64,000 bases of DNA, from positions 1 to 64,000 of the forward strand of contig CAZJUP010000002.1 of assembly GCA_964549275.1 (NCBI GenBank), written 5' to 3'. This DNA comes from CAZJUP01 sp964549275 (GTDB lineage Bacteria > Fidelibacterota > Marinisomatia > Marinisomatales > TCS55). The position numbers were made by a program, and so were the translations under genes. This document shows positions 51,009 through 60,314 of the stretch, one piece after another. The notes beneath the pieces are model-generated. The model was not told the DNA's origin. It worked only from the letters and a program-made list of their open reading frames with translations, and did not search any database. The first letter of the stretch is position 1, and each line of letters starts with the position of its first letter.

Positions 51009-52319
51009 ATGAAAAAAATTACAGTAATCGGCACAGGATACGTTGGCCTTGTATCAGGGACAGGGATGGCAGACTTTGGTCATGAAGTGGTCTGTGCTGA
51101 TATTGACCCGGATAAAATTAATCAATTAAAACAGGGCGAAATACCTATCTATGAACCAGGATTAAAAGAAATGGTTCAGAGAAATGTATCTTCGGGCAGG
51201 CTTCAATTTACAACCGACGTGCCAGAAGTCATTCAGCGCGCGGATGTTATTTTTATTGCAGTGGGCACGCCACAGGGAAGTAATGGGGAAGCAGATTTAG
51301 GAGCGGTAGAGGCTGCGGCAAAAACCATCGGCCAACACCTCAATGGATATACCGTTGTTTGTACAAAAAGTACGGTTCCTATTGGAACCGGGGCTAAAAT
51401 CATTTCCCTAATAAATGAACACAGCAAATCGTCATCTGAATTTGACTATGTTTCCAATCCTGAATTCCTGAGAGAAGGGGCTGCCGTCAAAGATTTTACA
51501 CACCCAGACAGAATAGTGATTGGTTCAACATCAGAAAAAGCCTCAGAATGGATGCGTGATGTATACAGACCTCTTTATATCAATGAAACCCCTATGATTT
51601 TTACCTCGGTTGAAACAGCAGAAATGATCAAATATGCCAGCAATGCATTTTTAGCCCTTAAAATTAGCTATATTAATGAAATTGCAAATCTTTGTGAAGC
51701 CATAAGGGCAGATGTCCACGTCGTCACCCGGGCTATGGGTCTGGATGGTCGCATCAGTTCAAAATTCTTACATCCGGGTCCTGGATATGGGGGATCCTGT
51801 TTTCCCAAAGATACCCATGCCCTCGCGGCCATGGGCCAAAATAATGGATCTCCTCTAAAAACTGTAGAATCCGCAATTTCGGCTAACGAAAAACAAAAAA
51901 ATCGAATGATTCATAAATTTAAAGTATTAGTTGGGGGCAGTTTTTCAGGAAAAACTCTGGCTGTATTGGGATTGAGTTTTAAACCGGAAACAGATGATAT
52001 TCGGGAATCTCCGGCACTACCCATGATCAGGACAATCATGGAAGAGGGAGCTTTTGTACGTGCCTATGATCCTATCGCAATGGGGAATATGAAGCAAAAA
52101 TTTTCCGGTATTCAATATTGTAAAACCTGGCAAGACGCTGTGGATAGTACCGACGGAGCTGTTATTTTGACGGAGTGGAATGAATTTCGCGGAATGGATT
52201 TGGATGAGTTAAAATCTCGAATGAAAATCCCTGCCATCCTGGATACAAAAAATATTCTAAGTCTAGAACAGCTCTCGTCTCTTGGTTTCACCTTTGACTG
52301 TGTAGGACGGAGGTTTTAG
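51009..52319 (+). CDS. ugd: UDP-glucose 6-dehydrogenase
   Basis: A 436-residue NAD-dependent four-electron dehydrogenase making UDP-glucuronate for surface polysaccharide. NAD-binding GTGYVGLVSG (about 8-17), substrate segment NPEFLREGAAVKDF, catalytic Cys in GYGGSCFPKDTHAL (about 262) and the C-terminal GLSFKPETDDIRESPA are clear. A GDP-mannose dehydrogenase is less likely. rfbC follows by 10 bases, both serving envelope sugars. Confidence 0.93.
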   Translation: MKKITVIGTGYVGLVSGTGMADFGHEVVCADIDPDKINQLKQGEIPIYEPGLKEMVQRNVSSGRLQFTTDVPEVIQRADVIFIAVGTPQGSNGEADLGAVEAAAKTIGQHLNGYTVVCTKSTVPIGTGAKIISLINEHSKSSSEFDYVSNPEFLREGAAVKDFTHPDRIVIGSTSEKASEWMRDVYRPLYINETPMIFTSVETAEMIKYASNAFLALKISYINEIANLCEAIRADVHVVTRAMGLDGRISSKFLHPGPGYGGSCFPKDTHALAAMGQNNGSPLKTVESAISANEKQKNRMIHKFKVLVGGSFSGKTLAVLGLSFKPETDDIRESPALPMIRTIMEEGAFVRAYDPIAMGNMKQKFSGIQYCKTWQDAVDSTDGAVILTEWNEFRGMDLDELKSRMKIPAILDTKNILSLEQLSSLGFTFDCVGRRF

Positions 52320-52329
52320 GAGTTGGTCT

Positions 52330-52881
52330 GTGAAAATTGAAAAAACCCCTCTACCCGGAGTACTGCTCCTCCACCCCGATGTTTATGGAGATGATAGAGG
52401 GTATTTCTTCGAAAGTTTCCGGGAACCCCATTTTATAGAAGAAGGATTACCAACACATTTTGTACAGGATAATCAAGCCCTTTCCACCAAAGAGGTGCTT
52501 CGGGGGCTGCATTATCAATTACACTATCCTCAAGGTAAACTGGTTCGAGTATCTTTGGGTGAGGTTTTTGACGTCGCCGTCGATATTCGCAGAGGTTCTC
52601 CTACTTTCGGTCAATGGTTTGGAGCAACGTTAAATGATATAAATCATACTCAAATGTATATTCCGGAAGGGTTTGCCCATGGGTATTCCGTCGTTTCGGA
52701 TCAGGCAATATTTCAATATAAGTGTACTGAAATATATCATCCCGAAGATGAAGGAGGGTTGCTATGGAATGATCCGGATTTGAATATTCAATGGCCGGAA
52801 GGAAATAAGATTATTTCACCAAAAGATTCCCAGTTAACAACTTTAAAAGAGATTTCTCCTGAACGGCTGCCAAAAGTTTAA
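52330..52881 (+). CDS. rfbC: dTDP-4-dehydrorhamnose 3,5-epimerase
   Basis: A 183-residue cupin-fold epimerase of the dTDP-L-rhamnose pathway. Start is GTG with AGGAG 7 bases upstream. The catalytic His lies in LRGLHYQ (about 62), the Tyr/Asp partners in the KCTEIYHPEDEGGLLWND stretch, and VDIRRGSPTFGQWFG is conserved. The other rml genes are not in the window. Confidence 0.94.
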   Translation: MKIEKTPLPGVLLLHPDVYGDDRGYFFESFREPHFIEEGLPTHFVQDNQALSTKEVLRGLHYQLHYPQGKLVRVSLGEVFDVAVDIRRGSPTFGQWFGATLNDINHTQMYIPEGFAHGYSVVSDQAIFQYKCTEIYHPEDEGGLLWNDPDLNIQWPEGNKIISPKDSQLTTLKEISPERLPKV

Positions 52882-52933
52882 ATTCTTTTTGTTAAATTTC
52901 CATGAATCCTAAAGGTTGAGGACGCCGAAAACC

Positions 52934-54202
52934 ATGTTATCACTGGAAACCCTAAGAAAAGATGCGGACCAAATTCGTAAAAGATTGGCGGATAAGGGAG
53001 ATGCATCTGATATTGATTTTCTGCTCAAAGCAGATCGTACACACCGAAACCTGATTAGTCAAATCAATGATTTACGGGCAAAGAGAAATAAGGCATCAGA
53101 AATAATTGCTTCGTTGAAACGGGAGAAAAAAGATGCTGAATCTGCCATATCTTCCATGCGTGATGTTAACCAAAATATTAAAGCATTGGAAAGAGAATCT
53201 GAGGCTGTTAAACAAGAATTGGATACTATACTTTATGGTGTACCCAATATTCCCCACGCTTCAGTACCCGTGGGTCAAGATGCATCCGGTAATGTTAGAG
53301 TTCGGGAGTGGGGAGATATCCCCTCTTTTGAATTTGAACCGCAAGATCACCTGACGATTGGGGAATCTCTGGGTTTATTTGATTTTCAAAGAGGAGCAAA
53401 AATTTCCGGTTCTGGATTTCCCCTTTATACCGGGCTCGGAGCAAAATTAGAAAGGGCCCTGATTAATTTTATGCTGGATATCCAAACTAAAGAACATGGA
53501 TATACAGAAATATTTCCACCATTTATGGTTCGGTCCGGATCTCCAACAACGACAGGAAATTTGCCTAAATTTGCTGAAGAAATGTATCATTCAGAAGTGG
53601 ATGACTTATGGTTGATTCCTACAGCAGAAGTTCCTGTAACGAATATTCATAAAGATGAAATTCTTGAAGAGGACGATTTGCCCATTCATTATGCGGCCTA
53701 TTCGGCTTGTTTTCGGAGAGAAGCAGGGTCATATGGAAAGGATACACGGGGTTTTTTGAGACTCCACCAATTCAATAAGGTGGAATTGGTGAAATTCGTA
53801 ACACCGGAAATGTCTTATGCCGCGTTGGAATCTCTCGTCAAAAATGCAGAATCCATTCTCCAGCGCCTGGGACTTCGGTATCGAGTTCTGGAATTATGCA
53901 CAGGAGATTTAAGTTTTTCTGCTGCAAAATGTTATGATTTGGAAGTATGGGCACCGGGCGAGAAAAAATGGCTTGAAGTATCCTCATGCAGTAATTTTGA
54001 AAGCTTTCAGGCAAGACGAGGAAATATCCGATACCGGCGAAAAAGCGATAGTAAAGTTGATTTCATCCACACCTTGAACGGTTCTGGGGTTGCCACGCCT
54101 CGCCTGTTGGTTGCCCTGTTAGAAACGTATCAAACTGCTGAGGGTAAAGTCAATATTCCTGAACCGCTTCACCCCTATATGGGTTTGGAAAGTCTGGATT
54201 AA
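52934..54202 (+). CDS. serS: Seryl-tRNA synthetase
   Basis: A 422-residue class II synthetase. An N-terminal helical arm (MLSLETLRKDADQIRKRL, coiled-coil to about 105) clamps tRNA-Ser, followed by motif 1, motif 2 (YSACFRREAGSYGKDTRGFLR, in part) and motif 3 (GSGVATPRLLVALLE). The ATG at 52934 gives the canonical start; a TTG at 52916 is possible but adds 6 atypical residues. It also charges tRNA-Sec where present. Confidence 0.95.
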   Translation: MLSLETLRKDADQIRKRLADKGDASDIDFLLKADRTHRNLISQINDLRAKRNKASEIIASLKREKKDAESAISSMRDVNQNIKALERESEAVKQELDTILYGVPNIPHASVPVGQDASGNVRVREWGDIPSFEFEPQDHLTIGESLGLFDFQRGAKISGSGFPLYTGLGAKLERALINFMLDIQTKEHGYTEIFPPFMVRSGSPTTTGNLPKFAEEMYHSEVDDLWLIPTAEVPVTNIHKDEILEEDDLPIHYAAYSACFRREAGSYGKDTRGFLRLHQFNKVELVKFVTPEMSYAALESLVKNAESILQRLGLRYRVLELCTGDLSFSAAKCYDLEVWAPGEKKWLEVSSCSNFESFQARRGNIRYRRKSDSKVDFIHTLNGSGVATPRLLVALLETYQTAEGKVNIPEPLHPYMGLESLD

Positions 54203-54203
54203 T

Positions 54204-54929
54204 TTGCGGTCTCTTTGGATGATACTGAATGTCCTCTTTTGGACATTGTTTCTTGGACTTTTGGGTATTGTGGTCTCTCTATTTGAACGTCGTGGGCGCT
54301 TTATTGGGTGGATTGCGAGAATTTGGTCTCGATTGCTCTTGGGAATATCGGGAATCAAGTATAAAGTGGTCGGCCTGGAAAATCTGGATAAAAGAAGTCA
54401 TTATATTTTTGCCTCAAATCATGAATCGGCTCTGGATATTCTGCTGACTTTTGGAGGTTTACCCTTCCATATAGTATCTATCTCTAAAAAGGAATTAAAA
54501 AAAATCCCCATTATGGGTTGGGCGATGTGGTTTGCCGGGCATATTTTTGTTGATCGGGGAAATCATGAAAAAGCATTGGCCTCTCTGGATGCAGCCTCAT
54601 CCTCCCTTAAAGAAAACCCACGGTCTGTTCTCTTGTTCCCGGAAGGGACCCGGTCAGAGGATGGGAAAATGAAGGTTTTTAAGAAAGGAGGACTGCTTTT
54701 AGGTATTAAATCCGGTATACCCGTTGTTCCTATTGCCTGTTGCGGTACCCGGGACATGTTGAAGAAAAAGTCATTTCACCTTTCTGGGAATACCCTGGAA
54801 TTACATATCGGGAAACCGATAAATTCTAAACAGTACTCTTATGAAGACAGGAATGCTTTTGTGGAGGAAATTCGCACCAATGTGATTGCTCTAAAAGACT
54901 CTTGGCGCAGGAACAAAATTCTCTCATGA
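54204..54929 (+). CDS. plsC: 1-acyl-sn-glycerol-3-phosphate acyltransferase
   Basis: A 241-residue membrane-associated acyltransferase making phosphatidic acid. The catalytic HX4D is NHESALD (about 73), with the acceptor-binding FPEGTRSEDG at about 148 and the GIPVVPIACCGT segment near 175. An N-terminal hydrophobic helix (LNVLFWTLFLGLLGIVVSLF) anchors it. The first codon is TTG (54204) or the ATG at 54219. The stop overlaps the DUF2851 start. Confidence 0.92.
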   Translation: MRSLWMILNVLFWTLFLGLLGIVVSLFERRGRFIGWIARIWSRLLLGISGIKYKVVGLENLDKRSHYIFASNHESALDILLTFGGLPFHIVSISKKELKKIPIMGWAMWFAGHIFVDRGNHEKALASLDAASSSLKENPRSVLLFPEGTRSEDGKMKVFKKGGLLLGIKSGIPVVPIACCGTRDMLKKKSFHLSGNTLELHIGKPINSKQYSYEDRNAFVEEIRTNVIALKDSWRRNKILS

Positions 54930-56035
54930 ATTATTCTCAATCCCAGACCAGGTATGCTTATCCCCCTTCTCTAAGAGAACCTGACCGCGAATCAGACCTT
55001 ATTAAACAATGGATGGCTCTACCTCAGGGAACAATAATGGATGATTCCATAGGGAGAAAAGTGGTTTTAATTAATAGGGGAATCCGTAATCATAACTCGG
55101 GGCCTGACTTTAGGGAAGTTGTCTTATTCTGTGAAGGAAAATTTATTCAAGGACAAATGGAATGCCACAGAAGTTACAGAGACTGGTTTGCCCATGGGCA
55201 TGGCCATGACCGGGCCTTTCAATCGGTAAAAATTCATTTTTTAGGCATTGCTTCACCTCAAGATAGACGATTAAATGGTATTATTGTATATCCTCCAAAC
55301 CATGGAAATATTTCTAACTCCTGCGATTTATCATCAGAACAAATTCAAAATCAGGCCGAATCAAGTTTGATCCTCATGGGCGAAGAACGATGGCAAACCC
55401 ATGTAAACCAGTTTTTGTCCTTTTTTCAGAATCAATCTCAAAAATCCATCTTGTGTGAAAAAGCCTTTGCGTTATTAGGTAAAGGTGGAAATGAAAAGAC
55501 ATTCACCGCTTTGGGCCGAGAAGTTTTTTCTCTTCAACGGCCGGCCAGTATTTCTGAAACATTTTTTAATACTTTGATTAAAAATTATTCCTGGGAGCGA
55601 TGCGGTGTCCGTCCGAACCACCATCCGGAAAAGAGATTTTCACTTGCCCGAGCCCTGGTGAGACTGATTGAGACTAGTGAAACCGAGCCTGACCATTTTG
55701 AATCAATTTTTATCCAGGAGATTTCTCCTCTTGGTGGCAAGGGAATTCAAACCGAATTGTTAGGGAATGTTTTTTATCCCTGGTTGGCATCTCAGGCCAT
55801 CCAGGAAGGACAATCGGAGAAATACCGTCATATTCACGAAAAATATCTTTCCCTGAAACTTCCCTATGTTTATGGGAAATTTAATCGACAATTTAAAGGA
55901 ATCTTTTCCAGAAAAATTTTAACCCGTTTCCCTGTTCTCCAAGGATTATTGGTCCTTGAGAAAAAGTATTGTTTTAAAATGCACTGCACGGTGTGCCTCT
56001 TAAAATCCTTTTATGGCAATTTGGACCAGAACTGA
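54926..56035 (+). CDS. DUF2851 family protein
   Basis: A 369-residue protein of the DUF2851 family found mainly in Bacteroidota and relatives. Matching features are the NSGPDFREVVLF motif near the N-terminus, GQMECHRSYRDWFAHGHGHD (His/Cys-rich) and the C-terminal KMHCTVCLLKSFY zinc-like CxxC. The start is the ATG overlapping the plsC stop; the upstream TTG is inside plsC. The end overlaps rfaE2 by 23 bases. The family has no confirmed activity; the two CxxC-type sites hint at metal binding. Confidence 0.8.
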   Translation: MNYSQSQTRYAYPPSLREPDRESDLIKQWMALPQGTIMDDSIGRKVVLINRGIRNHNSGPDFREVVLFCEGKFIQGQMECHRSYRDWFAHGHGHDRAFQSVKIHFLGIASPQDRRLNGIIVYPPNHGNISNSCDLSSEQIQNQAESSLILMGEERWQTHVNQFLSFFQNQSQKSILCEKAFALLGKGGNEKTFTALGREVFSLQRPASISETFFNTLIKNYSWERCGVRPNHHPEKRFSLARALVRLIETSETEPDHFESIFIQEISPLGGKGIQTELLGNVFYPWLASQAIQEGQSEKYRHIHEKYLSLKLPYVYGKFNRQFKGIFSRKILTRFPVLQGLLVLEKKYCFKMHCTVCLLKSFYGNLDQN

Positions 56036-56486
56036 GGCAAAAAAGAAGTTAGATCGCCTCCGGCTTGAACCGGTGACCATCGTCTTTACAAACGGATGTT
56101 TTGATATACTGCACCGGGGTCATATTGAGTATTTGTCAGAAGCGAGATCTATGGGTGATATTCTCATCGTGGGGTTAAACGCAGATGAGTCGGTACAACG
56201 ATTAAAAGGAGAGAATCGTCCCATCCAGTCCCAAGAGGATAGGGCCATTATTCTTTCTGCACTAAAAGGGGTGGATGCAGTTGTTATTTTTGAAGAAGAC
56301 ACTCCGGCAGCGTTAATAAAGGAGCTTCTCCCTGATATTTTAGTCAAGGGAGGAGATTATTCTGCAGACGATGTGGTCGGGTCTGAAACCGTACTTTCTG
56401 CAGGCGGTGCTGTAAACATTATTCCTTTCAGACCGGGGCACAGCACCACATGTTTGCTGGAAAAAATAGACCGGAAAAAGCCTTGA
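56013..56486 (+). CDS. rfaE2: D-glycero-beta-D-manno-heptose 1-phosphate adenylyltransferase
   Basis: A 157-residue nucleotidyltransferase corresponding to the C-terminal domain of HldE, forming ADP-heptose for LPS inner core. TNGCFDILHRGHIEYL holds the HxGH motif (HRGH), with VGLNADESVQRLKG and LPDILVKGGDYS also typical. A stand-alone domain like this pairs with a separate kinase (RfaE1), not seen here. It implies a heptose-containing envelope, in line with a Gram-negative host. Confidence 0.93.
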   Translation: MAIWTRTEAKKKLDRLRLEPVTIVFTNGCFDILHRGHIEYLSEARSMGDILIVGLNADESVQRLKGENRPIQSQEDRAIILSALKGVDAVVIFEEDTPAALIKELLPDILVKGGDYSADDVVGSETVLSAGGAVNIIPFRPGHSTTCLLEKIDRKKP

Positions 56487-56537
56487 TTAGAGAAGAAACA
56501 AACCCATAACTTCGCCCGTTTATTTTATCCATAAATC

Positions 56538-58166
56538 GTGAAAAAACAAATAGATAGAACAATTTACTCCTTGGTTATCGCTGTGGGTTTACTTACGGCG
56601 GGTCCGGTAGAAAACTCGGCACCGAAAGATTCCATGGCACAAGAGGTTATTCCCGTATCGGAAAATGGATTTACTGAAACCCGAGACCGATTACCAGACC
56701 TCATGCATGATGTGAAGATTCTTTTGACCGATGTTCTCATTGCTGATGTGCATGGTGACACACTGGAAGTGGTATATACTCTGGACCGAATATTTGATTT
56801 ATTAACCGAAGGAGACCAGCTGGGAGAAATGACGGAAGATGACCGTGAGGCTTTTGAACGGTTTGAGACATCTCTTGTGGAAATTTATGTTCATCGATTG
56901 AAAACATTGGATCAAACGGATGCGGCCATTACGGCTGAACATATGCGCATGGATGTTACGGAAATGACCGAACCCCTTGAAGTAGAGATGGGAGCGTCAC
57001 AGTTTACCGTAATTGAAGACAGGGATGGACATATTCCTTTAGTCAGAAATACAAAAGTTGACCAGTTTATAGAATTTTTTAAATCAAAAGGTCGGCGGCA
57101 ATTTGAGTTGTGGCTGTCGCGTTATGAGGTCTATGCCCCGGTCATTAAGGAAATTATTCAGGAATGTAATCTGCCGGAAGAACTGGTGTATTTGGCTATG
57201 ATCGAATCCGGGTTTAATCCCAAAGCCTATTCCCGAGCCAATGCATCAGGGATGTGGCAGTTTATTTATTCTACCGGGAAAATATATGGATTAAACCGTT
57301 CTTGGTATATTGATGAAAGACGTGATCCCATCAAAGCTACCAGGGCGGCTTGTGCCTATCTCAGGGATCTATATGAAGAATTTGACAGCTGGTATTTGGC
57401 ATTGGCAGCTTACAATGCTGGGAGTGGGAGGATCCACAGGGCATTGCGGCTCCATCAGACGTCCGATTTTTGGCAGCTGCATTCTTTACCCCGAGAAACA
57501 AGAAATTATATTCCCTATTATCTCGCAGCTACCATCATTGCCAAAAACCCTCAAAATTATGGGTTTTATAAAAAGGAGAAAACCCGTAAACCTCTTGAAT
57601 TTGATGAGGTGGAAATCGAACAAAGCGCAGACTTATCCGTTTTGGCCCGGTCTGCAAAAATTTCTTTAAAAACGCTTAAAAATTTAAACCCTGAATTACG
57701 CCAATCAGCCACACCCACAGAACCCTATCTTTTAAAATTACCCAAAGGAAAAAAGGACATTTTTACAAAGAATTACAATGCCTTACCCCTGGATGAACGA
57801 TTTGCTCCACAATATACCGTTCACAAAGTTCGCCGAGGGGAAAGTTTATCTTCCATTGCTGAAAAATATCGTGTTTCCATTCATGATGTTGCTGCGGTTA
57901 ATAAAATTCGGAATCGTCATAAAATTCGTGAAGGACAAAAACTTACAATTCCCATTCCGGGAGTTAATTTAGCTTCGGCACCAAAAGCCAATGAAATGCC
58001 CGGACGAACTAAAGTAGTTTATAAAGTGAAACGCGGGGATACATTAGGCCACATTGCTGAAAACTACGGGACAAGAGCTAGTCGAATCCGAAAATGGAAT
58101 GGTTTGCGATACAGTGATTATATTTATCCAGGACAAAAATTGGTTTTATGGATCAAACAAGGCTGA
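56538..58166 (+). CDS. Lytic murein transglycosylase with two LysM domains (MltD-like)
   Basis: A 542-residue exported enzyme. Start GTG, signal peptide about 1-22. The SLT catalytic domain lies about 195-330: catalytic Glu in YLAMIESGFNPKAYSRANASG (part), MWQFIYSTG and LALAAYNAGSGRIHRAL. Two LysM repeats close the protein (about 430-475 YTVHKVRRGESLSSIAEKY and 490-540 VVYKVKRGDTLGHIAENYG), anchoring it in peptidoglycan. The end overlaps the sppA start by 19 bases. Confidence 0.9.
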   Translation: MKKQIDRTIYSLVIAVGLLTAGPVENSAPKDSMAQEVIPVSENGFTETRDRLPDLMHDVKILLTDVLIADVHGDTLEVVYTLDRIFDLLTEGDQLGEMTEDDREAFERFETSLVEIYVHRLKTLDQTDAAITAEHMRMDVTEMTEPLEVEMGASQFTVIEDRDGHIPLVRNTKVDQFIEFFKSKGRRQFELWLSRYEVYAPVIKEIIQECNLPEELVYLAMIESGFNPKAYSRANASGMWQFIYSTGKIYGLNRSWYIDERRDPIKATRAACAYLRDLYEEFDSWYLALAAYNAGSGRIHRALRLHQTSDFWQLHSLPRETRNYIPYYLAATIIAKNPQNYGFYKKEKTRKPLEFDEVEIEQSADLSVLARSAKISLKTLKNLNPELRQSATPTEPYLLKLPKGKKDIFTKNYNALPLDERFAPQYTVHKVRRGESLSSIAEKYRVSIHDVAAVNKIRNRHKIREGQKLTIPIPGVNLASAPKANEMPGRTKVVYKVKRGDTLGHIAENYGTRASRIRKWNGLRYSDYIYPGQKLVLWIKQG

Positions 58167-59041
58167 GAACGAAATCTAGTTATACCTACCGCTGGATTTG
58201 GTGGGGGCTCGGCGCTCTATTTCTGTGTGTCATTTTTTATAATCTCGGTGTAAGGTCTTCTACGCTTAATCCAGGAGGAGGACGTGGAGAAAAAGTAGGG
58301 ATTGTTTCAGTGACTGGTCCAATTTATTCCTCAGAAAATACCGTTCGGGAATTGGATAAGTTTCAACAACGGGCCGATGTAAAAGCAATCGTTTTACGCA
58401 TTAATTCTCCCGGAGGCGTTGTGGGCCCCACTCAGGAGATTTTCGAAAAAGTGAAGCAAGTAAAGATTGAAAAACCAGTGGTCGCTTCCTTAGATGCTGT
58501 GGCAGCTTCCGGTGGTTATTATATCGCCGTTGCCGGTGACAGTGTTTTAGGCAATGGCGGATCCATTGTGGGAAGTATCGGTGTCATTATGCAATATCCC
58601 GTAGCGGAACAGTTATTGGATAAAGTGGGTATATCCGTTGAAACTTTAAAGAGTGGTGACTTTAAAGATATAGGGTCTTATTCCCGGCAACCTACTCCGG
58701 AAGATCGAGCATCTCTCCAAAGTGTGATTGACAACTTGTACAGCCAATTTGTTGACGCTGTAGCAAAAGAACGTGGTCTTCAAAGAGATACCGTCTTATC
58801 CTTGGCAGACGGACGAATTTATACCGGGAATCAAGCGTCGGAATTGGGACTGATTGATGGCCTGGGGACGATGGAAGATGCCATTGCTATGGCCGGGAGA
58901 ATGGGAAAAATATCAGGAAAGCCGAAGACGATTCGAGTGCGGAAACGCCCCTCGCTTTTGAATCGATTGATGGGGGAAATGGGGCAAAAGGCCAGCAGTC
59001 GGTTTATGGAAATTCCGGCGTATCGCTGGCGAATGGAGTAA
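58148..59041 (+). CDS. sppA: Signal peptide peptidase SppA (short form)
   Basis: A 297-residue membrane-anchored serine protease clearing cleaved signal peptides. One TM helix (about 13-32), the nucleophile Ser in VAASGGYYIAVAGD (about 119), the general base Lys in SGDFKDIGSYSR (about 174), and a GRIYTGNQASELGLID end typical of the S49 clan. The short form forms an octamer in other bacteria. HU follows 3 bases after the stop. Confidence 0.92.
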   Translation: MDQTRLRTKSSYTYRWIWWGLGALFLCVIFYNLGVRSSTLNPGGGRGEKVGIVSVTGPIYSSENTVRELDKFQQRADVKAIVLRINSPGGVVGPTQEIFEKVKQVKIEKPVVASLDAVAASGGYYIAVAGDSVLGNGGSIVGSIGVIMQYPVAEQLLDKVGISVETLKSGDFKDIGSYSRQPTPEDRASLQSVIDNLYSQFVDAVAKERGLQRDTVLSLADGRIYTGNQASELGLIDGLGTMEDAIAMAGRMGKISGKPKTIRVRKRPSLLNRLMGEMGQKASSRFMEIPAYRWRME

Positions 59042-59044
59042 GAG

Positions 59045-59332
59045 ATGACCAAACAAGAAATCGTAAATATTGTCTCTGAAGCCACCGGACTGACTAAAGT
59101 GGAAACGGAAGCGGTGATGAATGGTATTATGACGACCATCATTGATTCCCTAGGAGAAAATAAAAGGGTGGAATTAAGAGGGTTTGGTACATTTGGAGTT
59201 AAGCACAGAATGCCCAAAAAAGCCAGGAACCCCGGAACAGGTGAAGCTATTTATTTGCCTGAACGCCATGTACCGACATTTAAACCATCTAAGTATATGC
59301 GAAACTATGTCAATGAAAATTTAACAAAATAA
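59045..59332 (+). CDS. HU family DNA-binding protein
   Basis: A 95-residue histone-like protein with GFGTFGVKHRMPKKARNPGTGE and the DNA-contacting arm, ending in KPSKYMRNYVN. It has the usual 90-100 length. HU and IHF are not separated with certainty; IHF-type subunits have similar arms. It sits 9 bases upstream of the tiny bS22-like gene. Confidence 0.92.
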   Translation: MTKQEIVNIVSEATGLTKVETEAVMNGIMTTIIDSLGENKRVELRGFGTFGVKHRMPKKARNPGTGEAIYLPERHVPTFKPSKYMRNYVNENLTK

Positions 59333-59341
59333 CGAGGATGT

Positions 59342-59437
59342 ATGCCCTGCGGAAAAAAACGTAAGCGTCGCAAAATGAATACGCATAAGCGTAAGAAACG
59401 ATTACGCGCTAATCGCCATAAGAAGAAAAACCGGTAA
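59342..59437 (+). CDS. Very short basic ribosomal protein, bS22/mS38-like (AURKAIP1/COX24 domain)
   Basis: A 31-residue ORF, too short for ordinary gene finding: begins MPCGKKRKRRKMNTHKRK and ends in RANRHKKKNR. About two-thirds of the residues are Lys/Arg. The K-x-H-K-R-K-K-R-x-R-x-x-R-H-K-K pattern is that of the AURKAIP1/COX24 (mS38) domain, and related microproteins (bS22) sit at the decoding region of the small subunit in actinobacteria. GAGG is 4 bases upstream of the ATG. The gene lies between HU and the next ORF, on the same strand. Confidence 0.75.
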   Translation: MPCGKKRKRRKMNTHKRKKRLRANRHKKKNR

Positions 59438-59453
59438 TAGCGAGCGTCGTAAC

Positions 59454-60314
59454 ATGCGGCGATATTGGTTTGTATCATTCATGATCGTCCCCTTGGTGCT
59501 GACCTCTTTTGTCAGTGCCTGGGGGTATGACGGTCACCGTCGGATAAATCGCACTGCTGCCCAATCCCTGTCGGGACCTTTCGGGCGGTATCTCAAACAC
59601 TATCAGGAAGCCCTATATTGGTATGGACCTGTACCTGATTACATCAAAAGCACTCATAAAGATGAATTTCACCGTCATTTTATTGACGCGGATTATTATG
59701 ACGAATTCCCGTTTAACAGCATTCCTATGGAATATGACTCGCTACTCGAGAAGTATGGTGAAGAAAAAATTCGTAAATGGGGTATGGCGCCTTGGGCCGT
59801 AGAGGAATCCTGCCAATTGATTATCCAACTCTTCCAACAAAAACGGTTTGATGAAGCGATTTACGCTCTTGGGGTATTGGGTCATTATGTGGCTGACTTA
59901 CACATGCCTCTCCATACCGTTGCCAATTATAATGGCCAATTTACCGGGAATGAAGGTGTTCATTTTCGATGGGAAGACAGACTGGTTAAAGAATATATTA
60001 AACGAATTAAACCGGTGGGGTCTCTGGAAACTGTCACCCACCCAGTGAATTTCTCCATGAAAATCGTTCGGGAATCCTATCAAGTCCATTCCGCTCTATT
60101 AAATGCGGATACCCAAGCCAGGAAAGTTTTGTCTGAAGAAGAAGCAGAACAACTGGACACCTATGAAATCCTACCCTTTGAAAAACCCTATTTAGACATA
60201 TTATACAAGGAATCAGAATCTGTTTTGAAAGACCGGTTGGGGCGGGCAGTCATGCGAATTGCTTCTCTCTGGAACTATTGCTGGATAGAAGCCGGATCTC
60301 CGAAATTACCATGA
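59454..60314 (+). CDS. Zinc-dependent S1/P1 nuclease- or phospholipase C-like exported protein
   Basis: A 286-residue exported protein: signal peptide (about 1-22) followed by WGYDGHRRINR, in which the mature N-terminal Trp and first His are zinc ligands in the S1/P1 nuclease and PLC folds. Further ligands are in HRHFIDADYY, GVLGHYVADLHMPLHTVANY and NEGVHFRWED. This is the trinuclear zinc arrangement; nuclease or phospholipase action cannot be separated by eye. The stop overlaps the xseA start (ATGA). Confidence 0.8.
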   Translation: MRRYWFVSFMIVPLVLTSFVSAWGYDGHRRINRTAAQSLSGPFGRYLKHYQEALYWYGPVPDYIKSTHKDEFHRHFIDADYYDEFPFNSIPMEYDSLLEKYGEEKIRKWGMAPWAVEESCQLIIQLFQQKRFDEAIYALGVLGHYVADLHMPLHTVANYNGQFTGNEGVHFRWEDRLVKEYIKRIKPVGSLETVTHPVNFSMKIVRESYQVHSALLNADTQARKVLSEEEAEQLDTYEILPFEKPYLDILYKESESVLKDRLGRAVMRIASLWNYCWIEAGSPKLP

